From assembly GCA_037833965.1 (NCBI GenBank), contig AP031356.1, positions 26,000,501 through 26,064,500 of the forward strand: DNA of 64,000 nt, read 5' to 3'. Below are positions 21,536 to 30,540 of this stretch, in pieces; position 1 is the stretch's first letter; every line of letters begins with the position of its first letter. The position numbers and the translations under genes are program-made. Source of the DNA: Marchantia polymorpha subsp. ruderalis (taxonomy: Eukaryota; Streptophyta; Marchantiopsida; Marchantiales; Marchantiaceae). The notes beneath the pieces were generated by a model. That model saw only the letters and a list, made by a program, of their open reading frames with translations. It was not told the origin of the DNA and did no database searches.

Positions 21536-22555
21536 CAGTGTAGTGTTAGTTAGGACTTAGAAGGTATAAAGTAGTTCAAGGCGTCTTGCCTTGGGATTTT
21601 TCCCAATTTCGGAAGTGCAGATCAGGAACTCATTTTCTCTGCGTGTTTGTGTCCTTAGTTCTGTCACCACGCAAGAGGAGCTACATCTTGGCGATCCGCA
21701 TTGTGTAGCTGAAGGCCTTCGGCCGAATGCTCAGAGCTAGTACATTGGTTAGAGACTTGAGTAGTTCGGATCTACACCTGCGGGTGATTGCCGATGCTCA
21801 GAGCCAGTGACGAGTTAGATACTTGAACAGTTTCTCCCTTACACTTTCGGGTGATTGTTTCTGATTGTACTCCTTCGGGATTTTTCCCCTAAATGCCAAA
21901 GTGAAGTTTTGCTACTTCGTGTAAGCCTTGGTTGTAAATTCAGGTTACGCTGCAGCAGGTGCCTTCAGGGTAACCCTTGTAGTAAGTCTGGGAATGACAA
22001 GTGCCTAAGAATTCAAACTCTTCAATAGACTGTTATGGTGTGCTACTGGATCGTTCCTCAGTGAGTACTTCCATGCGGACCTGTGTTCTCTGCGCGTTTT
22101 GTGAGTTGAGAGTGTTGTTCACCGCGTATGAGTGACTTCGATCCGAAGTAGGAAGTCCAACCCGGGTTCCCTACGCTAGCAGAAAGCTAGTGGAAGGGTT
22201 GTAAAAGCCGGAGTTGGGAGTCACTACCCGCAGCTTCGCTGAGTGTACTCGCGAGATACTTTCCCCCTGAAATCTTGAGTAGAGGTTCTAACCGATCTCT
22301 GGGTTGTGTTTTTGTAGTTTCAGGTGTGTGTGTGTGTGTTGAGTGAACTACGCCGCACTGTGCGACCTCCGAGTGAGCTCCGAGTGAACACTTGCAGTAT
22401 TTCTGGGAGTGACAGTCAAATTCAAACTCCTCAGAATTCAAACTCCTCAATAGTCTGTTAAATGTGACACTTTGTACTCTGTGTGTTCCTCTGTCCCTGT
22501 GGGTTCGACCTTTCTACCACTATATTGCAGTTTTAGCCTTTAGTGGGTTATTACA
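21536..22555 (+). promoter_or_regulatory. Copy 3 trailer with TATA box
   Basis: TATAAA is at 21565-21570. It has the same internal duplications as the other trailers, plus a short local duplication around AATTCAAACTCCTCA near 22420-22450. It is non-coding. Confidence 0.5.
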
Positions 22556-22560
22556 ATGTG
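22556..22560. repeat. Target site duplication ATGTG, right flank of copy 3
   Basis: It is an exact match to 17250-17254. Confidence 0.9.
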
Positions 22561-22884
22561 ACGGCGGGACGCAAAATCTTGCGAGTGCGGGAGGTGTTAC
22601 CTTCTGGATTTCTCTTGTTGGAGGGTCGTGACGGCGTTGTTTGGAAGGATCATGTGCGCAATTGTGCGCCATGCCACCTCCCAAACGTAGATGGCACTAT
22701 GGAGCCAAGCTTAGCAATAGTACGTGCTGTCTTGAGGTGCATGCTGTGTGGGCAGCTGGTAAGGCGGCCCGTATGTTGGTGTGATAGGTGCTCTAGGGGA
22801 TGACACATGTCGTGCATAACTCCGCATATCAATGTTATTCCGGCTGGACGATAAGGTTTGTCCTCGATGTACTTCAGAGGGGTA
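22561..22884 (+). pseudogene. Integrase C-terminus followed by a PHD-type zinc finger
   Basis: The frame rejoined after copy 3 gives VLPSGFLLLEGRDGVVWKDH and NCAPCHLPNVDG, the usual gypsy integrase tail. It is followed by a C4HC3-like array: CMLC (first Cys codon 22738-22740), CDRC, then HMSC after a stop replacing the Trp of the usual GWH (TGA 22801-22803), and VCPRC at 22856-22870 after a one-base frameshift. The spacing fits a PHD finger, a reader of histone H3 tails. A chromatin reader at the end of pol could steer integration, as chromodomains do in chromoviruses; that role is inference. Confidence 0.72.
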
Positions 22885-23037
22885 GATGACTTGATCTTCA
22901 CATGTTATGAATTGGAGATATGCGACTAACAATGGGGCGACATAGCACCCGGCCTACTGGTTCGCGCACCCACGAAGGTGTATAGCATGTAGTTGTAGAT
23001 AGGGCTACCTGGGAGTCAGAGGACTTGACCGCCTGCT

Positions 23038-23048
23038 AGGAGGGCGAG
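23038..23048 (+). promoter_or_regulatory. Candidate polypurine tract
   Basis: A purine-rich run (AGGAGGGCGAG) lies one base before the TGTGACATTC that opens the candidate 3' LTR. The position fits a plus-strand primer. Confidence 0.5.
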
Positions 23049-23049
23049 T

Positions 23050-23540
23050 TGTGACATTCGAGTGTGTACTCTCTCGCGCCTTATATGTGTGTATGTGTGC
23101 GTATGTGTATGTGAGTAGCATGTCAGCGATGTAGGATGTATGACGATACGTATTCGCACGACAACTTTCATGTAGTTTTTGGTTTTGCTAAAAATAGCGT
23201 CAAGCCTAGGGTTTTAGGTCGTAGGGTATATGTCGGAGACGGCTCAAAGAACGTCAGTTCTTTGAGTCAAGCCTAGCGCGTTGGAGGTAGTGCCCGTGAG
23301 CGTGACACCTGGAGTCTTCGAGTGTGGAGTGAGTTGGGCTTGACTATGTTTGTGACGGTGACGGTTTTGCCAGTAGGGTAAACGACTGACGGGAATTCCA
23401 GTGGGCAATCTCCTGTTTATTTCAGTTGTGACATTCGAGTGTGTACTCTCTCGCGCCTTAAATGTGTGTATGTGTGCGTATGTGTATGTGAGTAGCATGT
23501 AAGCGATGTAGGATGTATGGCGATATGTATTTGCACGACA
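23050..23540 (+). repeat. Candidate 3' LTR of the host element, with two 114-bp direct repeats
   Basis: It starts TGTGACATTC after the polypurine tract and ends CACGACA. Nearly identical 114-bp segments occupy 23050-23163 and 23427-23540, starting 377 bp apart. Either the LTR (491 bp) has an internal duplication at both ends, or a small TRIM-like element with 114-bp LTRs lies here. The 5' LTR needed to decide is outside the window. Confidence 0.5.
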
Positions 23541-24283
23541 CCCTCTTGACTTTAGAGCGTAGCGTCCAAAGTCTATATGTATAAACTCAATGGCTTGCAT
23601 TTGTAATTTCCTTAGAGTTAGTCAAACATCAAATCATATATATCTGTGAATGATCCAAATGAAGTAAGTATTAGGATTGAATATAATGTCTTTGGGTTTG
23701 TACCTCCAATTCAAAAAGTTTTTACAAGTTAAAAGAGAAAGATTCTGTGTTAGTCATAGCTCCACTATAAAAGCCCAGGTCCATGGACGGTTTTTAAGTA
23801 GAGGTGGGCGGTTGCTCGTAGAGATAGAAACTTGACATTAAGAAATGTAGATCCTCATACGAGCGTAGTGAGCTCATTTGGCGGATCCTTCCAAAGACAC
23901 AAATACAAATCACGACTTTCCTGTCAAAGCTAATTTAGTGCTAGTGTAAATTTTTGACCACAAACAATTTTCATAGCCAATTCAACATTCTTTATGAAAT
24001 TTGAGTATGACTTTGGAACTTCTATTATTGTACACAATTGAAGAACTTTTAGTTCACGTACTTGACTTTGTTTTGAAGTTTCAAGCAAAACAAAATAAAA
24101 GATTGTTTTGCTCGGGCTTGGACACATTGTACATAGTTCACGGAGTTCATGCAACACTCAAAGTTTGAAGCCTGGTATATTTGTGAACAAAACAAACAAT
24201 TCTAGCCTGGATCTTGATATGAAAATACCTGTTTCTCTTAAGTACGCTCCTGCTAGTTAAGAACTCAAAATCTTCCTATGATA
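23541..24283. other. AT-rich sequence, nothing recognised
   Basis: Base composition drops sharply from the GC-rich nested block to AT-rich sequence. No coding or repeat feature could be supported. Confidence 0.5.
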
Positions 24284-24659
24284 ATTTGCATACTTAACCA
24301 ATTCATTACTTAGATTATAAATACCCTATATAATTACTCTATCATGAGATGATTACGATTTGGTTTCAATTAACTTTTGTGTAAAGAGGAATCTTATATT
24401 AGATTTTTTTCTAGAATTTCTTGCCGAATAATTATATAGATTACGATGTTTCTGTTTCCTGTATGCTATCATGTTTTTAATTAACTCTTTATGTTATTAC
24501 TTTATTATGTGATGGTTAACACTTAGTTCTAGTAAACTCTCGTGTAAAGAGGGGCATTGTTTTTTTTTTCTTTCTAGAATTTCTCGCGGACTAATTATAT
24601 AGGTTACGATATTTCTATTGCCTCTATGCTAGCAGGTTTCTCGCGAACTCTTCATGTTA
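24284..24659 (+). repeat. Ty1/copia-type LTR A, left part
   Basis: The segment is related to 27986-28565 (inverted) and 30145-30540. It holds two tandem units of 163 bp (starting about 24334 and 24497) with the core TTACTCTATCATG; the third unit starts at 27081 beyond the mariner insertion. The left edge is approximate. Confidence 0.6.
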
Positions 24660-24729
24660 CTCCCTCTGCTATGTATAAACTATACTGTATCAATAGATGC
24701 GTGGAATTATTGCAAATTTCACAGTACTG

Positions 24730-27070
24730 TTGATGAATTTGATGCCTTAAATAGGTCTTCTCAAGAGCAATTGAATGGCAATCATGCAGTTGTTCATTCA
24801 TCAGAGCGCGCCGTCAAGTTTTGGCGTGCAAAAAAGGGAGCGCAAACCTCTAATGCAGTTGAACGCTCGTCCAACAGTTCATACTATCCCCACAGCAATA
24901 TGAACAGTGCCGAAGATGACTTCAGTTGTAACCGATCCGTAACAAATGAACAATGTTGGGCAGTATATCAAGTGCTACTAGTAAGGATAAAAAAATGACG
25001 CTTGTTGAAAGACGCATTTAGTATTGTCGTTGCCGAGTTTGATGTTCACTGGAAAATTGTCAACCGCATTTGGAGACAGACATCTCAATCAAACTCTGAG
25101 GATGCGATAGTACCTTATGTCGGTACACGTCATAAGTGCAGAGATTTCAAAGCTTATGATATCACGGCCATACTCTCTGCAGTTTCACTAAGCCGCCGTA
25201 TAACACTCTAGTCAATGATGAGCGTTACATGGATACCGAAGACGACTCTGTGGAGGAAAATCAAAGATGGTATCATTCAGTGCCATTTTAACTCAATCAA
25301 ATTCATTCTGATTGAAGCAAACAAGATCACCCGTCTTCAATTCTGACTTTCAATGATATGGCCCTCAACCAACGAGTTTCACGATATGTACGACATGGTG
25401 CACATTGACTAGAAGTGGTTGTACATGACCATAACAAAAAAGTGGTATTATCTTAGCCATATAGAAGAGTAACCAATTTGCAACTGCAAGTCAAAGAGAT
25501 ACATTGACAAGGTCATGTTTTTGGCTGCAGTCGCACATCCAAGATACGATCATCATCTTAAACAAATGTTTTCGAGGAAGATTCGGGATTTGGCCCTTCG
25601 TTATGATCAAACCAGCCAAGTGGAACAGCAAAAACAAATTTGCAAGGACTCCAGTCACAAAGCTCATCAATGTCACGAAGGGCATTTACTTGGGCACAAT
25701 GATCGATAAAGTTCTCCCTGCAATCAGTCAACAGTGACCTCGTGGTGAGCTTCGCGTCCAATCTACATCGAACAAGACAACGTGAAGCCGCATATATCGC
25801 CATGAGGCCCAACCTTTCTCGAGACAGTGACAAAGGACGAGTTTGATATCCGCCTTCGTTGCCAGCCGGCAAATACCCCAAACACTAACGTCTTGGACTT
25901 GGTTTTTCAATGCTATTTAAGCGTTACAACATCGGACAGCACCGAAGACAATCTGATAGCGGCCTGCAACCTCCGAGCTGACTCTCACTCAAGTTTACCT
26001 CAGATGGCTTTGCGGTAGCGCATCATGGTTCTAGAAGACGAGCATTCATCCTCACACTCATAGCCCAAACACCTATTCACACAATTACTCAAGGTAGCAC
26101 TCCAACTCACACAGACATCGACACTCCAAGGTACTAAAAATATTCACTCTTTCATATATGAAACAACTCACTACACATGAACTCTACAAACTTGCTTGAG
26201 AGTTGATACTCTAACTCTATATTTATACTACTTGAGAATTTATCATAGTAACATGTGGTAATTTCTCTTAACTCACTTTTACCTAGGTAAGTTTGACTAA
26301 ACCACAATATGTGGCAACATGCTATTGGCCAACCTAAACCTTCTAGAATTCTCCGGAATCCGAGGTTCAGGTGGTGACATGCCATTGGAAGCTTTAAAAC
26401 TTCTACAAGCTTCATAGCCACTAAGTCAATATTAGACTTAGTCTAGCCAATCATCTTTCATACATTTAGTCAAACCAATCAAAACCAAGCTTATAGTCAA
26501 ATATCTAATCCCTTAGAATCTAGATCTTTGGAGAAGACAAAATAGAAGTGCTAAATCCTTTGTAAATGACAAAATAGAACTGCTCACTTCACTCTTCTAG
26601 AACTCCGTTAATTCTTCCGCCAACTATAGACATTATAGCTAAACTTAGTCGTGACTAGATAAACTTAGTTACAATTAACTAGTTTAGTCATAACTAGCTA
26701 GACTTAGCTATACCTTGGCTAATCATCCTTAATCACTTGACCACTTCTAAGACTTAGTACATATGTGCAACACCCGGTCTTACACTTCGTAGAGCACGCT
26801 TTAAATGTGCTTGAGGTCGAAAAACTCAATTACGCGATTCTAACATTGCAACACTGCATGATTTACACAATGGAAGAAGGAGAAGGAAACAGATACAAGC
26901 TATCACATATGGCAAAAAACAAGTTGAATTGTGCGGGAACTCTTCCGACTATGCTAATTGTCGACCTGAGCCTCTTAGAACGAATCAAGCGTCGGTTGAA
27001 GCCAATTAAACCAATGGGACAATTCATTTGGAACAAGATTCTACGTGCAAACCAGAAAGTTTACACAGAA
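24730..27070 (+). pseudogene. Mariner-family transposase, broken
   Basis: An N-terminal DNA-binding region is traceable (NEQCWAVYQVLL, FDVHWKIVNRIWR). The catalytic core shows MVHID followed by TAG where Glu is expected (about 25398-25412), KVMFLAAVAHPRYD (about 25510), RPIYIEQDNVKPH (second Asp, about 25765) and NVLDL (third Asp, about 25890). The C-terminal part FVEHALNVLEVEKLNYAILTLQ and NYKL-like region resumes at about 26785 after an inserted segment. The order and motifs fit the plant mariner DD39D group; the family is known to excise and reinsert at TA. Many stops and shifts make it inactive. Confidence 0.8.
25965..26771. repeat. Extra segment inside the mariner, flanked by TGCAAC
   Basis: The transposase C-terminus is separated from its core by about 0.8 kb of unrelated AT-rich sequence. 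The hexamer TGCAAC occurs at both edges (25965-25970 and 26766-26771), a possible target duplication. No inverted ends are clear, and the inner part repeats CTTAGT/GACTTAG motifs. The class is unknown. Confidence 0.35.
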
Positions 27071-27078
27071 CAGAGTAG

Positions 27079-27481
27079 TATTACTCTATCATGTTATGGC
27101 TACAGCTTAGTTTTAGTTAACTCTTGTGTAAAGATATAACTTGTGTAAGGAGATAACTTGTGTTAGGTTTTTGTCTAGATTTTACCCCGGAGTAATAATT
27201 TAGATGACAAAGATAACTATCTCCTTAACATGAGTTAACGGGTTAACTCGTGTTAAGAAGGTTAACTCCAGCTAAGGAATCTCATGTCCTAGCTAAAAGT
27301 GGCTAGGAGGTTCATCGATGCTAGTATATTTATACTGTAGGGTTGTGTATTACTCACGACATTCAGTACACTCTTAGACATGCATTTCCCCTTAGACGTA
27401 GCCCTTTGTGGTGAACCACTTTACATCTTGGTGTCAGTGATTTTTTTGGTCACTTGATCTTGCGTGTTTTGCACTAACACA
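27079..27481 (+). repeat. Ty1/copia-type LTR A, right part
   Basis: It continues LTR A after the mariner and ends GCACTAACACA, comparable to the end of inverted LTR B (GGTAACACA). GTGAACCACTTTACATCTTGG near 27412 corresponds to the similar stretch near 30490 in LTR C. Confidence 0.6.
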
Positions 27482-27985
27482 AAGTGATGAATTTTTCAAT
27501 ACCACTTGATAATACAAATAAAAGATACTACTAGGTTTAATGCTTTGAAAATAAATCAATAAATTTTTTGATAAAAATCATGAATACTCTACATTCATAT
27601 AATCATTGGCTTACAAGATATTTTGAATGGCATAGAAAAATATAAAAAAATATTGATTAAAAAATAAATGAACACAAAATGTAAATTTGCTAATTAAACA
27701 TTATACCATAATTGATAAAAAAAATTAAAGATCTTGATGTATAAAAGTTTAACATTCATTTTATAAAAAACCTTATATTAAAATAATTTATGGATAATAT
27801 TTTTACACATATTTATATGAATTATGAGATGTAATCATATGTAGAATTGCATTTCAGAAAACTAAATTCATCTAATGTGTAGTTTAGATGATTCGTATCT
27901 AGCCTGTTGCAAAAAGCTAGGTATGCAATTCAAGTAGAGTTGTTATGATAAAAGATAATAATAAAATTCCAAATTTATATTTTCA
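27482..27985. other. Very AT-rich stretch, nothing recognised
   Basis: Runs of A and T with no ORF or motif that I can support. It separates LTR A from inverted LTR B. Confidence 0.5.
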
Positions 27986-28565
27986 TGTGTTACCGTCAAT
28001 TGAAAACACATAAAACATATAAAATCAAGTCACAACCAAGACACGATGTAACATGGTTCACCCTTAGAAGTAGTACCACGTCTAGAGATAACTACATGTA
28101 TGAGAGTTCTACTGAAAGTGTTGAGGTAATACAAAAACCCTTGGATATAAATATCCCAGCACAGGTGACCTTCTAGCTATTTTTAGCTAGGGCTTGAGGT
28201 TACTCATTAACCAAAATTAACCTCAAAAATCTTTTACTTAACCCATGTTAAGAAAAAAGTAACCTCTGTAACTTATATTATTACTCTGGAAGAAGTTCTA
28301 GATGAATAGTAACACAAAGTCAGTTTTTACATGAAAATTAACTAGAACTAAGCCGTAGCTATAACATGATAGAGTCATAAAATAAAGAGTTAACTACAAA
28401 CCTGCTAGCATAGAGTGAAAAGAAAGCTTGTAACCTATATAATTACTTTGCAAGAAATTTTAGAACTAAGATTTCTCTTTACACGAACGTTATTTAGAAC
28501 TAAGCCGTAACCATCACAAGATAGAGTAATTATATAAAGAGATAAGTAAAGATACTATGCTACCA
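27986..28565 (-). repeat. Ty1/copia-type LTR B, inverted
   Basis: Read on the minus strand it matches LTRs A and C and ends GGTAACACA at 27986. It contains two copies of the CTCTATC unit about 152 bp apart (complements at 28520 and 28368). Confidence 0.6.
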
Positions 28566-28760
28566 CACTCTACTTGTGCTCTCCATGCACAACCTGCATA
28601 GTAGCATAGTGTTGCTTGAAACTCTCCTTAATAATAACTTTGGTCAATGCTTGAACTAGATTGAATTTATTGTCAATCTTGACTAGCTTAATCAACAACT
28701 GAGGAACTTCATAAGTACATGTGCTTCTTCTTGTTCATTAATCACATAATTATTAAACTT
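28566..28760 (-). pseudogene. Copia polyprotein C-terminal fragment
   Basis: The minus strand reads LVKIDNKFNLVQALTKVII then KESFKQHYA, resembling the end of copia RNase H, where a region of the type N.ADALTK precedes the LTR. It is directly adjacent to LTR B in the right order for a copia 3' end. It is single copy here, in contrast to the array at 29666-30060. Confidence 0.5.
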
Positions 28761-29519
28761 CCCTAGATTCTTGTGCTTCGACGGCTCCGTAGGTCGTGAA
28801 CAGGCAGAAAACAATACTCTAACTAAGCGCTAAGTCTCAAGGAAGGATTTTGAGCAGATGAACAATTACAAATTTCTAACGCATGGGCAATGACGCTACG
28901 CAGGAGCAACATCGCGAGGAGGCGAGAGTGACAAGAGATCGAAGAGCAGTGCGGAGGACCGAACTAGAGGGTCTACGCGAGAGCGGTCCGTCCGCCTATT
29001 GCGGGCAACGGTTGTTTGCTGGCGACGGTCAATTGTGAGCAACGCACAGTCGCGGACAAAGGGCAAGTCAGACAATATGAGCATGTCGATTAGCAAGGGC
29101 AGGATTGGGCATACGCGGCGGTCACTTTGGATAGCTACGTGCAATTCGGGCAATCTTGCTTGACAGATTTTGTCAAAAGATTCAGTATGTCAAAAAGATC
29201 TATGCATTTGAGTAAATATTTTGTTTATAAATATTTTGTCCTTGACAATCTTTGTCGCAATATATGCAAATTGGTTATTATTTAAAAGCTCTCAATGTGA
29301 TTAATGCATATAGATCATTTTCAAGAGCATATTGATCACTCAAAATAGGAAAATCGATGTAGAAGCTTCTTTTGTATCTAGATTTTAGACGGATGAAAAT
29401 GGTAATGCGACAAGTTGGAGTATCTAAATCTAGAATGACAAGATTACATACTTTGGCGAAAGTAGTATTACAAGCTATGGGTTTTTGTAGCTTGTAGGAT
29501 TCTTGTCATTAGAAATATG
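28761..29519. other. Spacer between inverted copia ends, with a GC-rich island
   Basis: Positions about 28870-29160 are distinctly GC-rich among AT-rich neighbours; the rest is AT-rich. No protein homology is recognised. The island could be a captured fragment. Confidence 0.35.
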
Positions 29520-30144
29520 TCTTTCAATGAGCCCAAATCATTCAAAGAGGGGGATGATTTTCAGGATCTTTGCACTCTGCTCACGGTTATGGTTATGATA
29601 GAGTTTGATCATTATGTTGTTAATGATCAAGAAGTAGCACTGATGTTGGTGTACTTTCTAAGCTGTTGATTAAGCTAATCAAGATTGACGGTAAATCCCT
29701 CTTCATTGAACTAGTCAATATTAACAGTAGATTATGGTGATTGAACTAGTCAAGATTGATGATAAACTTTATTCATTGAACTAGTCAAGATTGACAATAA
29801 ACATTATTCATTGAACTAGTCAAGATTGACGATAAACTTTATTCCTTGAACTAGTTAAGATTGACGATAAACTTTATTCCTTGAACTAGTCAAGATTGAC
29901 AGTAAACTTTGTTCATTGAACTAGTCAAGATTGATAGTAAACTCTGTCCATTGAGCTAGTCAAGATTGACGATAAACGCTAGTGATTGAGCTAGTCAAGA
30001 TTGATGGTAAAATCTGTTCATTGAGTTAGTCAAGATCGACGGTAAACTTAATCCAATTGATGCGTTGACCAAAATTATGACTATGAAGAGTTTCAGGCGA
30101 CACTATGTAGAGTGCATGGAGAGCACTTGTAGAGTTCGCTAGCA
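29520..30144 (+). pseudogene. Copia polyprotein end containing a 35-bp tandem array
   Basis: The plus-strand end reads KLNPIDALTKIMTMKSFRRH in the broken frame before a TAG at 30142, collinear with the fragment at 28566-28760. Upstream lies the tandem array listed separately. Frame is lost within the array because 35 is not a multiple of 3. Confidence 0.5.
29666..30060 (+). repeat. 35-bp tandem repeat array, about 10-11 units
   Basis: The core TTGAACTAGTCAAGATTGAC recurs with exact starts at 29706, 29741, 29776, 29811, 29846, 29881, 29916, 29951, 29986 and 30021, a constant 35-bp period. A partial unit precedes them at about 29666-29705. Units differ by a few bases. Confidence 0.95.
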
Positions 30145-30540
30145 TAGTAACTTCAATTACCTATGTATATAAGTACTCTATCCAGTGATAGCTACAACCT
30201 AGTTCTAGTTAACTCTCATGTAAAGAGAGATCTTGTATTAGGTTTCTTTCTAGAACTTCCGCAAGAGAAATAATATAGGTGACAGAGTTTACTATTTCCT
30301 TAACACAAGTTAAGAGAGAGATTTTTGAGATTAACTACAGTGAAGAAGTAACCTCAGGTCCTAGTTTAAAATAGCTAGGAGAGTTGGCGATGCTGTAGTA
30401 CTTAAACTCCAAGGTTTGTGTATTGCTCAACATAAGTTTTTGTTTCTCACGCATGAGCTTTTTGCCGTGTACGTAGCTACTTCGAAGAAGTGAACCACTT
30501 TGTATTTTGTGTTGAGTGTTAGCTGTCACTTGCGTGTTTT
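30145..30540 (+). repeat. Ty1/copia-type LTR C
   Basis: It follows the polyprotein stop and resembles LTRs A and B but carries only one copy of the unit that is doubled in B and tripled in A. The right edge is approximate. Confidence 0.55.

Larger units (their letters stand above)
17255..22555 (+). mobile_element. Nested palindrome-rich element, copy 3
   Basis: This 5301-bp insertion splits the integrase C-terminus. Its ends are TGTGGTACCCCA and GGTTATTACA, with a perfect ATGTG duplication, in the same orientation as its sisters and host. The dominant palindrome here is CGCCTACGCATAGGCG. The coding region spans 18502-21420 with several nonsense codons, three of which are C-to-T or G-to-A type relative to the sister copies. 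Confidence 0.87.
1..23540 (+). mobile_element. Ty3/gypsy-type retrotransposon with methyltransferase and PHD finger, split by three nested insertions
   Basis: The host element is seen as four segments: 1-1438, 6510-9332, 14685-17254 and 22556-23540, together about 7.8 kb. Domain order is gag, CCHC knuckles, protease, cytosine-5 methyltransferase, reverse transcriptase, RNase H, integrase, PHD-type finger. RT, RNase H and then integrase is the Ty3/gypsy order. At each of the three interruptions one copy of the 5-bp target duplication rejoins the host reading frame exactly, which shows that this is one element and not four fragments. Many in-frame stops and some frameshifts make it a dead copy. 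The 5' LTR is not in the window; a polypurine stretch and a candidate 3' LTR are at the right end. The individual domains are listed separately. Confidence 0.88.
24660..27078 (+). mobile_element. Mariner-like DNA transposon inserted in copia LTR A
   Basis: It begins CTCCCTCTGCTATGTATAAAC and ends GTTTACACAGAACAGAGTAG, which are imperfect inverted ends, with TA duplicated at 24658-24659 and 27079-27080. CTCCCTC starts are typical of plant mariner and Stowaway ends. With the element removed, the third 163-bp LTR unit falls exactly in phase. It is 2419 bp long and contains a broken transposase and an extra piece of about 0.8 kb. Confidence 0.85.

Noticed and set aside
28896..29153. 85-codon ORF in the GC-rich island
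   Set aside because: The frame is open mainly because of base composition, and no domain is recognised.
29666..30060. Regular 35-bp repeats considered as a CRISPR array
   Set aside because: The whole 35-bp unit repeats with no unique spacers, the context is a plant copia element, and no Cas genes exist here.
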